Below are positions 26,820 through 38,800 of a DNA stretch of 64,000 bases, piece after piece. The notes beneath the pieces are model-generated. The model saw only the letters and a program-made list of their open reading frames with translations. It had not been told where the DNA came from and did not search any database. The DNA comes from Podarcis raffonei. Taxonomy: Eukaryota; Chordata; Lepidosauria; Squamata; Lacertidae. The DNA is taken from the NCBI RefSeq assembly GCF_027172205.1, contig NC_070616.1, positions 14,870,001 through 14,934,000 of the forward strand. Reading direction: 5' to 3'. The position numbers and the translations under genes were made by a program. Positions within the stretch are counted from its first letter, which is position 1; every line of letters begins with the position of its first letter.

Positions 26820-29800
26820 GTAAGAGGACCTTTATTCTGCTTCCCCCCAGCCCCTCTCCCTGTCCCACATCTGTCCAGTGGTTGGTCTGTTGACTACAGG
26901 GGTCTTCCATTCCACCAAGAAACTAAAGCCTCAGAGTTTTCTTTCTTGTGGAGTTGCCCACCTGTCTGGTTTTCAGTGTTGTTTTTTTCAGAGTGATAGA
27001 TGTGCTTTGAATTACTCCTCTTTCGGCTGCTAGGCAAGCATAAGGTTAGGGACATGTGGCTTCCATGCAAAAGTGTGAATTCTCTTTGTGAATGAAATGT
27101 GAAGGCACCAAATACCCGAGGCTCTCTCTCTCTCTCTTGGATGCATCATTTTGGTCTTCCTCCATTGCATCCAGAAACCTTTCCTCCCGTTTGGTTTCTT
27201 TTGGTGACAAGGTGCTTTTCCAAATAGTCACCTCCACTGATCTGCTCCCTTCTCCTGTCCCAAAGAGCTGTGTTCTGAAGTGATGGCCATGTATCTTCTG
27301 ACCATGAGTTTCTACGATGACTCAGAAACTTCAGTCATGGGTCCTCTTGTTTTGGTCATGAGAGGGAGAGATGCACGAAGGGAAATGGGAAAACCCAACA
27401 CCCCACGTTGTGAAGCCCAGTCTATTGTGATGGAGCACAGCTGCTGCTCTGCGTTCGTGTGCCATCTTGCCTCGCAACCTGTGACTCACCTCGCAGGGTC
27501 CTCACATGACTTGAGTTCATTGTTCTCAAGGCAAGTAGTACAAAGCCCAGCCGATGCCCTGTAGTTTACAAAATCCAGTTCAGAACCCTTAATGAGTTGG
27601 AAGCTGCCGACAGTGGTTGAATTTAGCTGGGCTGAAACCAAAATTGTAAATGAGTTGGAGCAGTTGCATTGGATTGAACTGGTTCGAGGGGGCTATTTGG
27701 GAGACAGAGAAGAAACAAAAAGTGGCAGATTTATTGGGTGGTTTATGAATGCCCATGTGAACAGAAGAAGATAAGAAGAGCCTGCTGGATCAGGACAATG
27801 GCCCATCTGGTCCAGCATCCTGTTGTTACAGTGGCTTACCAGATGCCTGTGGGAAATGCACAAACATAAGAGCACTCCTGTGGCTCAATGGATCAAATTG
27901 TTGAGGTCCAGGAGTTGAGGGATTAAGAATGCAGCTGCCCACTAACGTGAGAGAACATGAGTCTTCTCTTGGGTTCCTGTGTCTTCTCTTGGTGGTGTTG
28001 GTAGAGCATCCATCTTGCATGTGGAATGTCCTTGCTTCTTATATTCCTAGCATCTCCATCTCAAAGGATCTGACGTGAGTAAAGAGCCCTGTCTGTGACT
28101 CAGAGTACCTCTGCCAGTCAAAGTAGAAAATGTTAAGCAAGTTGGACCAATTTTTCAATGCAGCACCAGGCAGCTTCATATGATTAAAGGAACATGTACT
28201 TGTTTGGGGCAGGCCTATTTAAATGTGGAAGAGCCTTGCTTCATTGCTGACATCACTTATTAAAGGAGCTCAGGTAACAGGCTGGGAAAGACCTCTCTCT
28301 GCATGAGATCCTGGCTGCCAGTCAGAGTAAGTGATACTGGCTGCAAGGAGCAGCAGCACAAGGCAGCTTCGTACATTGCATTGGATTTATTTACTTTTCG
28401 GCAATGTTCACTAGATGTCTGATGCTGCCATCAATCAATTATCACAGCTTAGATGCTAGTAGTGATAAAGTTGGCTCTGGATACTTGTTCAGAGAGTTTT
28501 GGGCAAATGATTACCTTCTGGAGATGCAGAATCTTATCTCGCAGAGCGGAATGAGATGGTTCTGGAATAGAACATCTCTGATAATTGCAAACGAGAATAA
28601 GGCTGCCTCCTGCACACTTCCAGAGCAAATGAATGTCCTGTCAACTTGATCTGACTATCTCAATCTTTTTTAGAATCCTAGAACTGCAGAATTGGAAGGG
28701 ACCCCACAGGGTCACTTAGTCCAACCCCCTACAATGCAGGAATTACAGCTAAAGAATCCATGCAAGAGTAATATTAATATTACTCATATTTCTTGTATCC
28801 CGCCTTATTTTGTCCAAGGCTCTCGGAGAAACCTATATGGCATACACAGTAATTTAGCTTATTTTATCTTCAACCCTATGATATACATTATTACTGAGAG
28901 ATAATAAATGGCCCAAGGTCCCCTATTATTTATTTATTTTCATGCCACCGATATGCTTGGAAGTCCAAAAGGACCAGTCCCTGCCTGATGAAGGAACGTA
29001 GAGGAATTTGACAACAGGGGAAGTGGAGGCAGGGAAAGAATGTGCAATTATTCCATTTATTTCTTAGATTTATTTCCTGCAACTTTCTCCAACATGTATG
29101 CATATTTAGGCTTGGTGACAGACTAAGTTACAGTATAGCATGGTTGTGCAGAAGACTTCCTAGAAAAGTTGGGTATTAAGGGGAAATTTGAAGGAAGTGA
29201 GAGATGGTAGCATCCATGCGTTGTTGGGGAGCAGGTCCAAGCAAAGGAGAAAAGATGGGGTCATATGAGAGAGCTGTGGGTCCCACCCATCATGTGGTTG
29301 ATCCAAGGCCCATATTTATTTATTCAGTCTGTGGCACCAAGTACATCATACCGGCTTTCAAACATCTTTTCATGAGCTGAAAGGCCCCTGCTGGGACTCA
29401 GTGCTGAAGAGAGCATGATTCTGCAACTGTTATTTGTGCCTTTTATAACTAACAGGTTAGGGTTGCTGCTATGCGTTCTGTGTGGAACTGCCTTTAAAAA
29501 TGGCAGTGGCTCACATAATGATGGTCAACAGCCACAATTGCACTCTGTGTGTTCAGTATGAATTGTTTATTGTTGTTGATGCTGCAGGCAAATTTAATAA
29601 AAACTTTTTTTAAAAGAATAAGCTGCCAGAATGTTATCTGAGCCTATCATATGGAGCCTACAATTTAGAGGGCTGGCTTTAGCCTTTGGAGCCGCCAGAC
29701 CCAAAGTGGGCTTTATTGCCCCTTCCGGAGGGGGCAGTGTGATTCCCTAGAGGACTTGAATTAACTAAAGTACATAGTGTTAACTGGATTTTGAATATGC

Positions 29801-32800
29801 GTGTATTGAATTGTTGCCATTTCATGTTTTACTGTGTTTTTTCTCTTCCTTGGTGTGTCATGCAAACTGCTATTCTGAATAATTCTTTTTATGTGCCTCA
29901 TCCACACTATATATCGATTTCATACCACTTTAACAGTCATGGTTTCCCCCAAGGAATCCTGGGAACTCTAGTTTGTTATGGGTGCTAGAAACTGCGAAGT
30001 GACGGGACTTCCGGTCAGCGCCAGCGACTAATGGCGGATTCCCTCTGAGCTCCGGAGGGAATCGGCTCTGCGGGGACTGGGTCTAGCCGCTGCGGCGAAG
30101 CGGGGACCCGAAGAAATCACAGGCGGTGAAGCCTGTGAACTTGGAGACTCGGCGGGCTCCATTTGCGCCCCCCCCTGCTGCGAAGGAGCCTTTCTAAAGG
30201 CTTCGGAACGGAACAGGGGTGAGCGGCGCGGGGCTGAGAGTCGTCTACCTTCTTTGCGGAGTGAAGCCGCATAGCCATGGTCGGAGAGCGCTGATTTCTT
30301 TCTGGACAATTGGAATCTAAAGCAACTACCCGTGAGTAGGATCAAGCAAATTAATTGGAGAAAAATTTCAGTAATTTTGGCACCGAAACGGGAAAGGTAC
30401 AAACAGGAAGTCTGCCTTTCCGGCTTGTAAATAGATCAAAGCAAAGAGACTTTAAAGCTGTAACTTTGAAAGACGTTCTCTAAAGGCTTAAAATCCAACA
30501 CCAAAAAAGCGATTCCCCTCCTGTTTGCAGGAGTGGAGGGGAGAAATTTGAGCGTTATTTACCTGCAAGAAAAGAGGGAAGTAAAGATATATCTGCTGCC
30601 TCTAAAATCTGGGAACGGACTGCCTATGACAGGGAAACCGATCAGTGGGAAGAACTGTCAGCACGTTAAGGGTAAAGAATCCTGATACAACTCTGTGAAA
30701 GATACACTGTTTTTAGAACTGTTTTTGACTATAAAGTAACTTTTAAGGACATTGAAATTGTGGCTTTTAAGGGATACCGGGGACCTATAAGGACCATATT
30801 TGTTTTTAAAGTTGCAAAGTGAAGTTGGAAGTGTGTCCCCCTAGAGGAGACTATGTTGCAACAACAACTAAGCCACTAAGTAACCAAGTTTGGAAAATTC
30901 CTCTTCAAAACAAATCTACCAGGCGTGAGACTGACCTTGGGTTTTGCATGAGAGTGTTATGGCAAATGAGAAAGGGAAGATAGAGCTGGCACAGGAAAAA
31001 ACTACCAGGTCCGGTAGACAATACAAGACTGATATTACACATCAGAGAAGGGCTTCAACATCCGGAGCAGCAGGCACAGTAGGAACTGCTGCTTCGCAAG
31101 CAAAACCAGAAGCTATGTCATCTGAAGATTTATTGGCTCAGGCACTCGGCAAAATTAATGCATCTTTGGAAAACTTAGCCAAACAGGCTGCAGAGACAAA
31201 TAAACAAGTAGCTGAGGCCTCAGCAAAAATTGACTTGAACACTACAAGTATTAATGAACTGGGAAAGAAGGTGAATTCTAACACACAGTCCATTGAAAAA
31301 CTATTGGAGGAATTGGCCTCGGCTCGAAAGATAGCAGAGGAAGCTAAGGAAATTGCAACCACTGCTCAAGAGAAGATACCACCGGTATATAAGAAACTAG
31401 AGGACCTAACACTGTCTATGATTGAATTACAAGGAAAGGAGAGAAATTTAAGAATTAGAGCAGTACCTGAAAGCGAGAAAGACAACCTGGCAGACTTCCT
31501 TACAAAGGAATTTACAGATTTTTGGCAACAGGACCTGGGGAAGGAAGAATTCAAGATAGTGAGTGCATTTAGGCTTGGTAAAAGACAAAGAAAGAACAAA
31601 GCAAAAGACTGTTTGATTACCTTAAGAACAAAAGAAGAAAGAGACAAAATCTTGAATCTGCACTATCAAAGAACTCTGGAAATTGAAGATTCATTTGTGG
31701 AGATCTTTAAGGATATACCCAAATATATTTTGGATGTAAGGGCCTACTACAGAGATCTTGTTGTTCTATTGAGAAGAAACAGAATACTCTTCAGGTGGGA
31801 ATTCCCCCAAGGTCTATCCTTCAAATACAAAGGAAGAAAAATAAGAATAAGGACAGTGAATGATAAAGACAAGTTCTTGAAAGACCACGAGGAGGATCTA
31901 CAGAAGGAAGTGGAATCTGGTGAGGAGCCAATCGCATCAGGAAAAGGAATTTTAGACATAGCAAACTTATCATTTGGACTCCTTGGCCCAGGGAAAGACA
32001 CACCACCGACAGAAAAAGAACAACAACTCGGTGCAGTTGGAGGGAAAACTAAGTAACTCACCATGGCTCTGCAACTTCTAAGTTGGAATTGTAATGGACT
32101 TAACTCCCCTCGAAAGAGAAAAGGTGTTTTTCATATATTAAGAAAAGAACAATTGGACTTGATTTGTTTACAGGAAACACATGTAATGAGGCTACACAGG
32201 AAAATACTTATTAATAAGAGATTGGGACAAGAATTTATTTCGTCTGATAAGGTCAAAAAGAGAGGAGTGGTGAAATATGCAAAGGAGAAATTTTCACCGA
32301 AATTAATTTTTAAAGATGAACAAGGAAGATATTTGGCAATCGAAATTCAATTTCAAGGAGAGAAATTTCTGATTGTAGGGGTGTATGCACCGAACGAGGG
32401 GAAATCTGAATTTTTTAAGAAGTTGCATGAGACTTTTTTGGACTATATGGACTATTATATAATATTGATGGGGGACATGAATGGAGTTGTATCTACAAAC
32501 ATGGACAAGGCACAAAAACAGGTAGTCACCAAAGATGGTAGACTACCAAAAACTTTCTTTGAATTGACTGACAATATGGACTTGATTGACATTTGGAGAA
32601 CTAAAAACCCCCTGGGGAGAGAGGGAACTTTCTTCTCTGAAGCTAAGATGACATGGACTAGAATTGACCAAATTTGGATTACTAGAGGAATGGCACCAAA
32701 GATAAAGAAAGTGGAAATCTGCCCTAAAACTTGCTCAGACCATAACGCTGTAAAGATGGAGATGAAGCAAACAACACCCGGCTCCTTTAGATGGAGGATG

Positions 32801-35800
32801 AATGACACCCTATTTAGAGATGAAGAAGTATACAAAAAGGCCCAAAAAACTTTGAGAGACTATTTTGAAATAAATATGACTACTAATGTCGAAAAAAGAG
32901 TAATCTGGGATGCAAGTAAAGCTGTGATGAGAGGGTTCTTGATACAACAGAACGCAATAAAAAAGAGAAGTCGAAATGAGAAAAAAGATAAAATTTTGGA
33001 GAAAATAAAAGAAGGGGAGAAAAAACTGAGAGTAAAGCCAAAGTCGCAGGAGATTTTGAGAGAAATAAAATTATATCAAGTACAATATATGGAATTGATG
33101 AATCAGGAAATAGAATGGAAAATTAAACAAATGAGACAGAAGACATTTGAATCAGCGAATAAATGTGGGAAACTACTGGCTTGGCAATTGAAAAAAAGAC
33201 AAAAACTAAATACCATCACAAATTTGGAAGTAGAAGGAAAAGATATACACAATCCAACTGAGATTAGAAATTGCTTCCAGAAATACTTCAAACAATTATA
33301 TGCACAAGGGCCACAGAATGAAATGGACATTGAACGCTTTTTGAAAACAAATGGATTACAAAAAATTTCACAAGAAAGCAAACTAATGTTGAATTGCAAA
33401 ATATCTGACCAGGAGATAGAAGGTGCCATTCAAAATATGCAATTAGGCAAGTCTCCAGGACCGGATGGGCTGACTTCCAGATATTACAGATCTTTGAAAG
33501 AGTGGTTATTACAACCTTTGAAGGAAGTCTGTAATGAAATTTTGGAAGGGAAGAGAGCACCAGAATCGTGGAAAGAGGCGTATATTACACTTATACCGAA
33601 AACGGAAACTGAAAAGACACAACTTAAGAACTACCGTCCCATATCCTTATTAAATGTGGATTACAAAATTTTTGCTGATATTTTGGCTAAGAGACTGAAA
33701 AAAGTATTGATTGAGGAGATTCATAAGGACCAAGTGGGCTTTCTACCGGGAAGACATCTATCTGATAATTTGAGGAACATAATTGACATTTTGGAAAAGC
33801 TAGAAGTGAATATAAACACTAAAGCAGTTCTGATATTTGTGGATGCGGAGAAAGCTTTTGACAATATCTCTTGGAGTTTTATGAAAAAGAACCTACAGGG
33901 TATGGGGGTAGGCCAAGGCTTTGAGAACGGTATAGGTGCAATATATTCTGAACAAAATGCTAAATAAATTGTAAATAACGTGGTTACGGAACAATTTAAG
34001 ATAGAAAAAGGGACACGACAAGGGTGCCCAATTTCCCCATTGCTTTTTATATCGGTCCTGGAGGTCCTGCTGAACATGATTAGAAGGGTTAAAGGTATAC
34101 AGGTCGGAGCTAAACAGTATAAACTGAGAGCATTTGCAGATGACCTAGTTTTGACGTTACAAGAGCCAGAATCTAGTACTAAAAGACTTTTAGAACTAAT
34201 TCAAGAATTTGGTCAGGTGGCAGGATTCAAATTGAACAAGTCAAAAACTAAGGTTTTAGAGAAAAACTTAACATTGACTGAAAGAGAGAAGTTTCAGAAT
34301 GAAACAGGTTTAACTGTCGTTAAGAAAGTGAAATACCTGGGGATTAACATGACAGCTAAAAATGGGAATTTGTTTAAAGATAACTATGAAAAATGTTGGA
34401 TGGAAGTGAAAAAAGATTTAGAAATTTGGTCAAATTTGAAGCTTTCCTTGTTGGGTCGAATTGCAGCTATAAAGATGAATGTATTGCCTAGAATGTTGTT
34501 TTTGTTTCAAACATTGCAAATTGTGGACAAGATGGACTGTTTCAAGAAGTGGCAGAAAGACATTTCTAAATTTGTCTGGCAGGGCAAGAAGCCCAGAATA
34601 AAATTTAAGATATTAACTGATGCAAAGGAAAGGGGTGGATTTGCCCTGCCAGACTTTAAACTTTACTATGAATCAGCAGCGTTCTGCTGGTTGAAAGACT
34701 GGCTGCTTCTTGAGAACACAGACATTTTGGATCTAGAAGGTTTTAACAATGTTTTTGGGTCGCATGCATATTTGTGGTATGACAAGGTGCACATAAAGCA
34801 TTTAAAAACCATATTGTTAGGAAAGCATTGTTTAATGTTTGGATTAGATATAAAGATTTATTGGAAAATAAAACCCCAAGGTGGTTGTCACCAATGGAAG
34901 CGAAAGCTCAGAAAAAGCTCAATATGGAGGCCAGATGGCCGAAGTATTGGGAAATTTTGGAACAAGAAGGAGATAGACTGAAACTGCAGAGTTTTGAGAA
35001 ACTAAAAAACAAAGCGCAAGACTGGCTTCATTATTATCAGATAATGGAGGCTTACAATTTGGATAAGAAAGTTGGCTTCCAGGTGGAAAAATCTAAATTG
35101 GAAACAGAACTGTTAGAACCCAAAACTAAGATTTTGTCAAAAATGTATAACTTGCTGCTGAAATGGAACACTCAGAATGAGATGGTCAAATCTGCTCTGA
35201 TCAAATGGGCACAAGATGTTGGACATAACATTATGTTTGCTGACTGGGAACAGTTGTGGACCACTGGGATGAAATTTACAGCATGTAATGCCTTAAGAGA
35301 AAATATTATGAAAATGATATACAGGTGGTACATGACCCCAGTCAAGCTTGCAAAAATTTACCATTTGCCCGACAATAAATGTTGGAAATGCAAAGAAAAT
35401 GAAGGTACATTCTTTCACCTTTGGTGGACGTGCCCTAAGATTAAGGCTTTCTGGGAAATGATCTATAACGAATTGAAAAAGGTATTTAAATATACCTTCT
35501 TGAAGAAACCAGAGGCCTTTCTCTTGGGCATGGTCGGCCAGTTGGTGTCAAAAAAGGATAGAACTTTCTTTATGTATGCTACAACAGCAGCAAGAATACT
35601 TATTGCAAAGTACTGGAAGACGCAAGATTTACCCACTCTGGAAGAATGGCAGATGAAGATGATTGACTGCATGGGATTGGCAGAAATGACTGGCAGAATC
35701 CGTGACCAGGGAGAAGAGTCGGCGGAAGAAGATTGGAAGAAATTCAAGGACTATCTACAGAAATATTGTAAAATTAATGAATGTTGAATGATGTCGGATA

Positions 35801-38800
35801 GAAATCAAGGGTTTTTTAGCTGTAATGCTTTGAGATAAGGATTTGCTGAATAGATAATTTGAATTGGAATACAAGGGGAGGTATGAGGAGGTCAGGGAAA
35901 TATGTCATTGAAAACTAAGTATTGTGAATTTTATGTGTTTTTAAACTTTTTTTCTTTTTTCTTTTTGTTTGTATAAAAATTGGAAACTTTAATAAATATC
36001 TTTTTTTTAAAAAAAAAGAAACTGCGAAGTGACTCCCATCTTTCTCCCAGGACTATAATTCCCAGAGTTCCCTGGGAAGAGGGATTTACTGTTAAACCAG
36101 TTTGGCATGGATGTGCCCTATAGTGTGTGGTAAGGGGCATTCTGAATGAGTGTATGGAACCAAGGGGACGGTGACCCCCCAAAATTGGAACCACGGATTT
36201 AGAAATCTATTCTGAGCGGGACTAACATTAGATACAACCCATAAGCTTTTCCATTGTTGGCACTGACATTATGCAACACTCCCAAGGGACACCAGTCTCC
36301 ATCACTGTTCACCTTCTGGCTGGCAATAAAAATCCAGTTATTCATTGAGGACAGGGAGGCATTGAGATAGGACAGGCTGATTGTGAGTAGCTTCCTTTTG
36401 ACCCATCTGTTGGCTGCTGCTATTCGTTATTCCTGCTGTGTTGATTTGACCTCCTGCCCGTTATAAATTGCTTTATAATCTTTTTATTGTGGTAGTCCAC
36501 CCCGGGAGGTCTTTCATTTGGAAAGTGTTTGAAGTCAATAAACAACAAGGAACTTGGGAGCCCACAGTGATACCTGGAGGCCAATTGCCGCAAATAACTT
36601 CTAGGTCAAAAGCTCAAAATCTGGCAGCTACACATCTGGTAAGGCCACCTCTGAATCCATTGTCCAAGCAAGGCAAGGACTCAGTGGTGACTGTTTTTTT
36701 TAGGGTAGTGGCACCTCTCAGCACCTCTCTTCTGCATGCGTCCAGGACTTCAAACAGGCTGATACCTTCTGTGCATCCTTAGAATCCAACAGGGCCATTG
36801 CTGGCTGCACCACATGTACCAGCAATCTTCAAAATTTACCGTATTTTTCGCTCTATAACACGCACCAGACCATAACACGCACATAGTTTTTAGAGGAGGA
36901 AAACAAGAAAAAAAAATTCTGAATGAAACAGTGGATGTATCATTTTTGTGCTTCATGCTGCGGCCACAGACATGTGATTTGACGGTGAGTTTGGGGTAGC
37001 CCAATGCAAAGATCCTGAGGATCCATGTGGATCCATGCTTTGTAACCACGTTTTTGCACCATTGCAGCCCCAGGCAACAGTGGGTGCGTGATTTTTTTGG
37101 TGCAGGCTGTAGCCATGGACATGCTATGTGATCTGATGGTGAATTTGGGGTGACCCAATGCAAAGATCCTGAGGATCCATGTGGATCCATGCTTTGTAAC
37201 CACATTTTTGTACCATTGCAGTCCCAGGCAACAGTGGGTGCATGATTTTTTTGGTGCAGGCTGTAGCCATGGACATGCTATGTGATCTGATGGTGAATTT
37301 GGGGTGACCCAATGCAAAGATCCTGAGGATCCATGTGGATCCATGCTTTGTAACCACGTTTTTGCACCATTGCAGCCCCAGGCAACAGTGGGTGCGTGAT
37401 TTTTTTGGTGCAGGCTGTAGCCATGGACATGCTATGTGATCTGATGGTGAATTTGGGGTGACCCAATGCAAAGATCCTGAGGATCCATGTGGATCCATGC
37501 TTTGTAACCACATTTTTGTACCATTGCAGCCCCAGGCAACAGTGGGTGCGTGATTTTTTTGGTGCAGGCTGTAGCCATGGACATGCTATGTGATCTGATG
37601 GTGAATTTGGGGTGACCCATTGCAAAGATCCTGAGGATCCATGTGGATCCGTGCTTTGTAACCATGTTTTTGCACCATTGCAGCCCTGTTTTTGCATCAG
37701 ATCATTGCTATGTGATCTGATGGTGAATTTGGGGTGACTCAATGCAAAGATCCTGAGGATCCATGTGGATCCGTGATTGGAACCACGTTTTAAGTAGGGA
37801 GGGAAGGAAAAACATAGAAGCGACAAGGAGAGGGGTGTGCAGAGAAGCAGCTGGCTAAGAATGCAGGAGAGGGGTTTTACCGGAGTGAGGAAAGGCAGGC
37901 AAAAGTCCCCCCCCCCCACAAGCCAGCCAGCTCTCTCTTTTTCTCTCCCCCCCCCCCAACCTGCATGTTGCCTTCGAGTCCCAGACGCACGGAGAGGAAT
38001 TAGACGCTCTGCTTGCCTGGAGGGGAGGGGTTTTCTCTGCTCTTTGTTCCGTTTGAGCAAACACAGTAAGGAAACAGAAGCGGGTGGGCAGTAAGACCCT
38101 GAGGCAGAATGCAGGAAAGCAGCAGTTTTCCTCCCTTCTCCGGACGATTTGATATTTGCCTGATTTTTGCCTTCACTTGCGCTTGTCAGCTCCAGGGACC
38201 CCACACATTCGCTCAATAACACGCACAGACATTTCCCCTTACTTTTTAGGAGAAAAAATCTGCGTGTAATAGAGGGAAAAATACGGTACTTTTGAGTGGA
38301 CGTACCCATGTTCCCTTGAGAGAAAGTGGGTACTGAAATGACAATAATAAAACCAATTTTTAAAGAAAGAAAATAACTATATGCTAACATATCAACTAAT
38401 CAAAAAGGAAGTCACAAAAACACACATACAAAATGTTTCTTAGCTTTAACAAAAGGTGAGCAAAGAGGCATAATTCCTCTGATCTACAGGAATGTCCTTG
38501 TTCCACAGTATCAGGGCCACGGCTGCTAAGGATGTGCTTCTAATTCTCAAACTGCACAGGTAGATGGTAGTTGAAACAAGGCCTGTTTTGATGAATAACC
38601 ACGGCAGGAGGGTTGATGCAAGGAGATGCAGTCTTTAAGGATGTGGGTCTCAGCCAGTGTTGGTAAAAAAAACCCTCAAAACCAAAACCCCAGTCCCTTG
38701 AATTGTGCCCAGAAGTGCATGTTGCCAAGGCTGCTAAGGACAGACTGAGCGCACTTCCTTTTCCTGAGCCTCTTGTGCTACCTGAAGCACTTCCGACATC

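Larger units (their letters stand above)
26820..30003 (+). other. RNF43: RNF43 intron 2, left part
   Basis: First 3.2 kb of the 36.6 kb intron. It holds CR1-like and SINE fragments (27770-27890, 28010-28185, 28673-28748) and the left half of a fold-back repeat (from about 29900). The rest shows nothing recognisable. Confidence 0.6.
30004..36016 (+). mobile_element. Full-length L1 LINE, young, nearly intact
   Basis: A 6.0 kb element with a ~955-base GC-rich 5' UTR, ORF1, ORF2, a short 3' UTR and an A-rich end after TTTAATAAATATC. It is flanked by a perfect 17-bp target duplication, AGAAACTGCGAAGTGAC, at 29987-30003 and 36017-36033. It was inserted into a fold-back repeat, whose halves lie on either side. 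ORF1 is open; ORF2 has one in-frame stop and one frameshift. Its 5' UTR and 3' end are shared with the short element at 7774-9675. The perfect duplication and few defects argue for recent activity. Confidence 0.95.

Noticed and set aside
36950-37790. Regularly spaced repeats that might suggest a CRISPR array
   Set aside because: The units are directly adjacent 154-bp copies without unique spacers, in a vertebrate intron.
36750-38390. Several overlapping minus-strand reading frames with a repeated peptide
   Set aside because: They are produced by the 154-bp tandem array in shifting frames; no start context, domain or conserved function.
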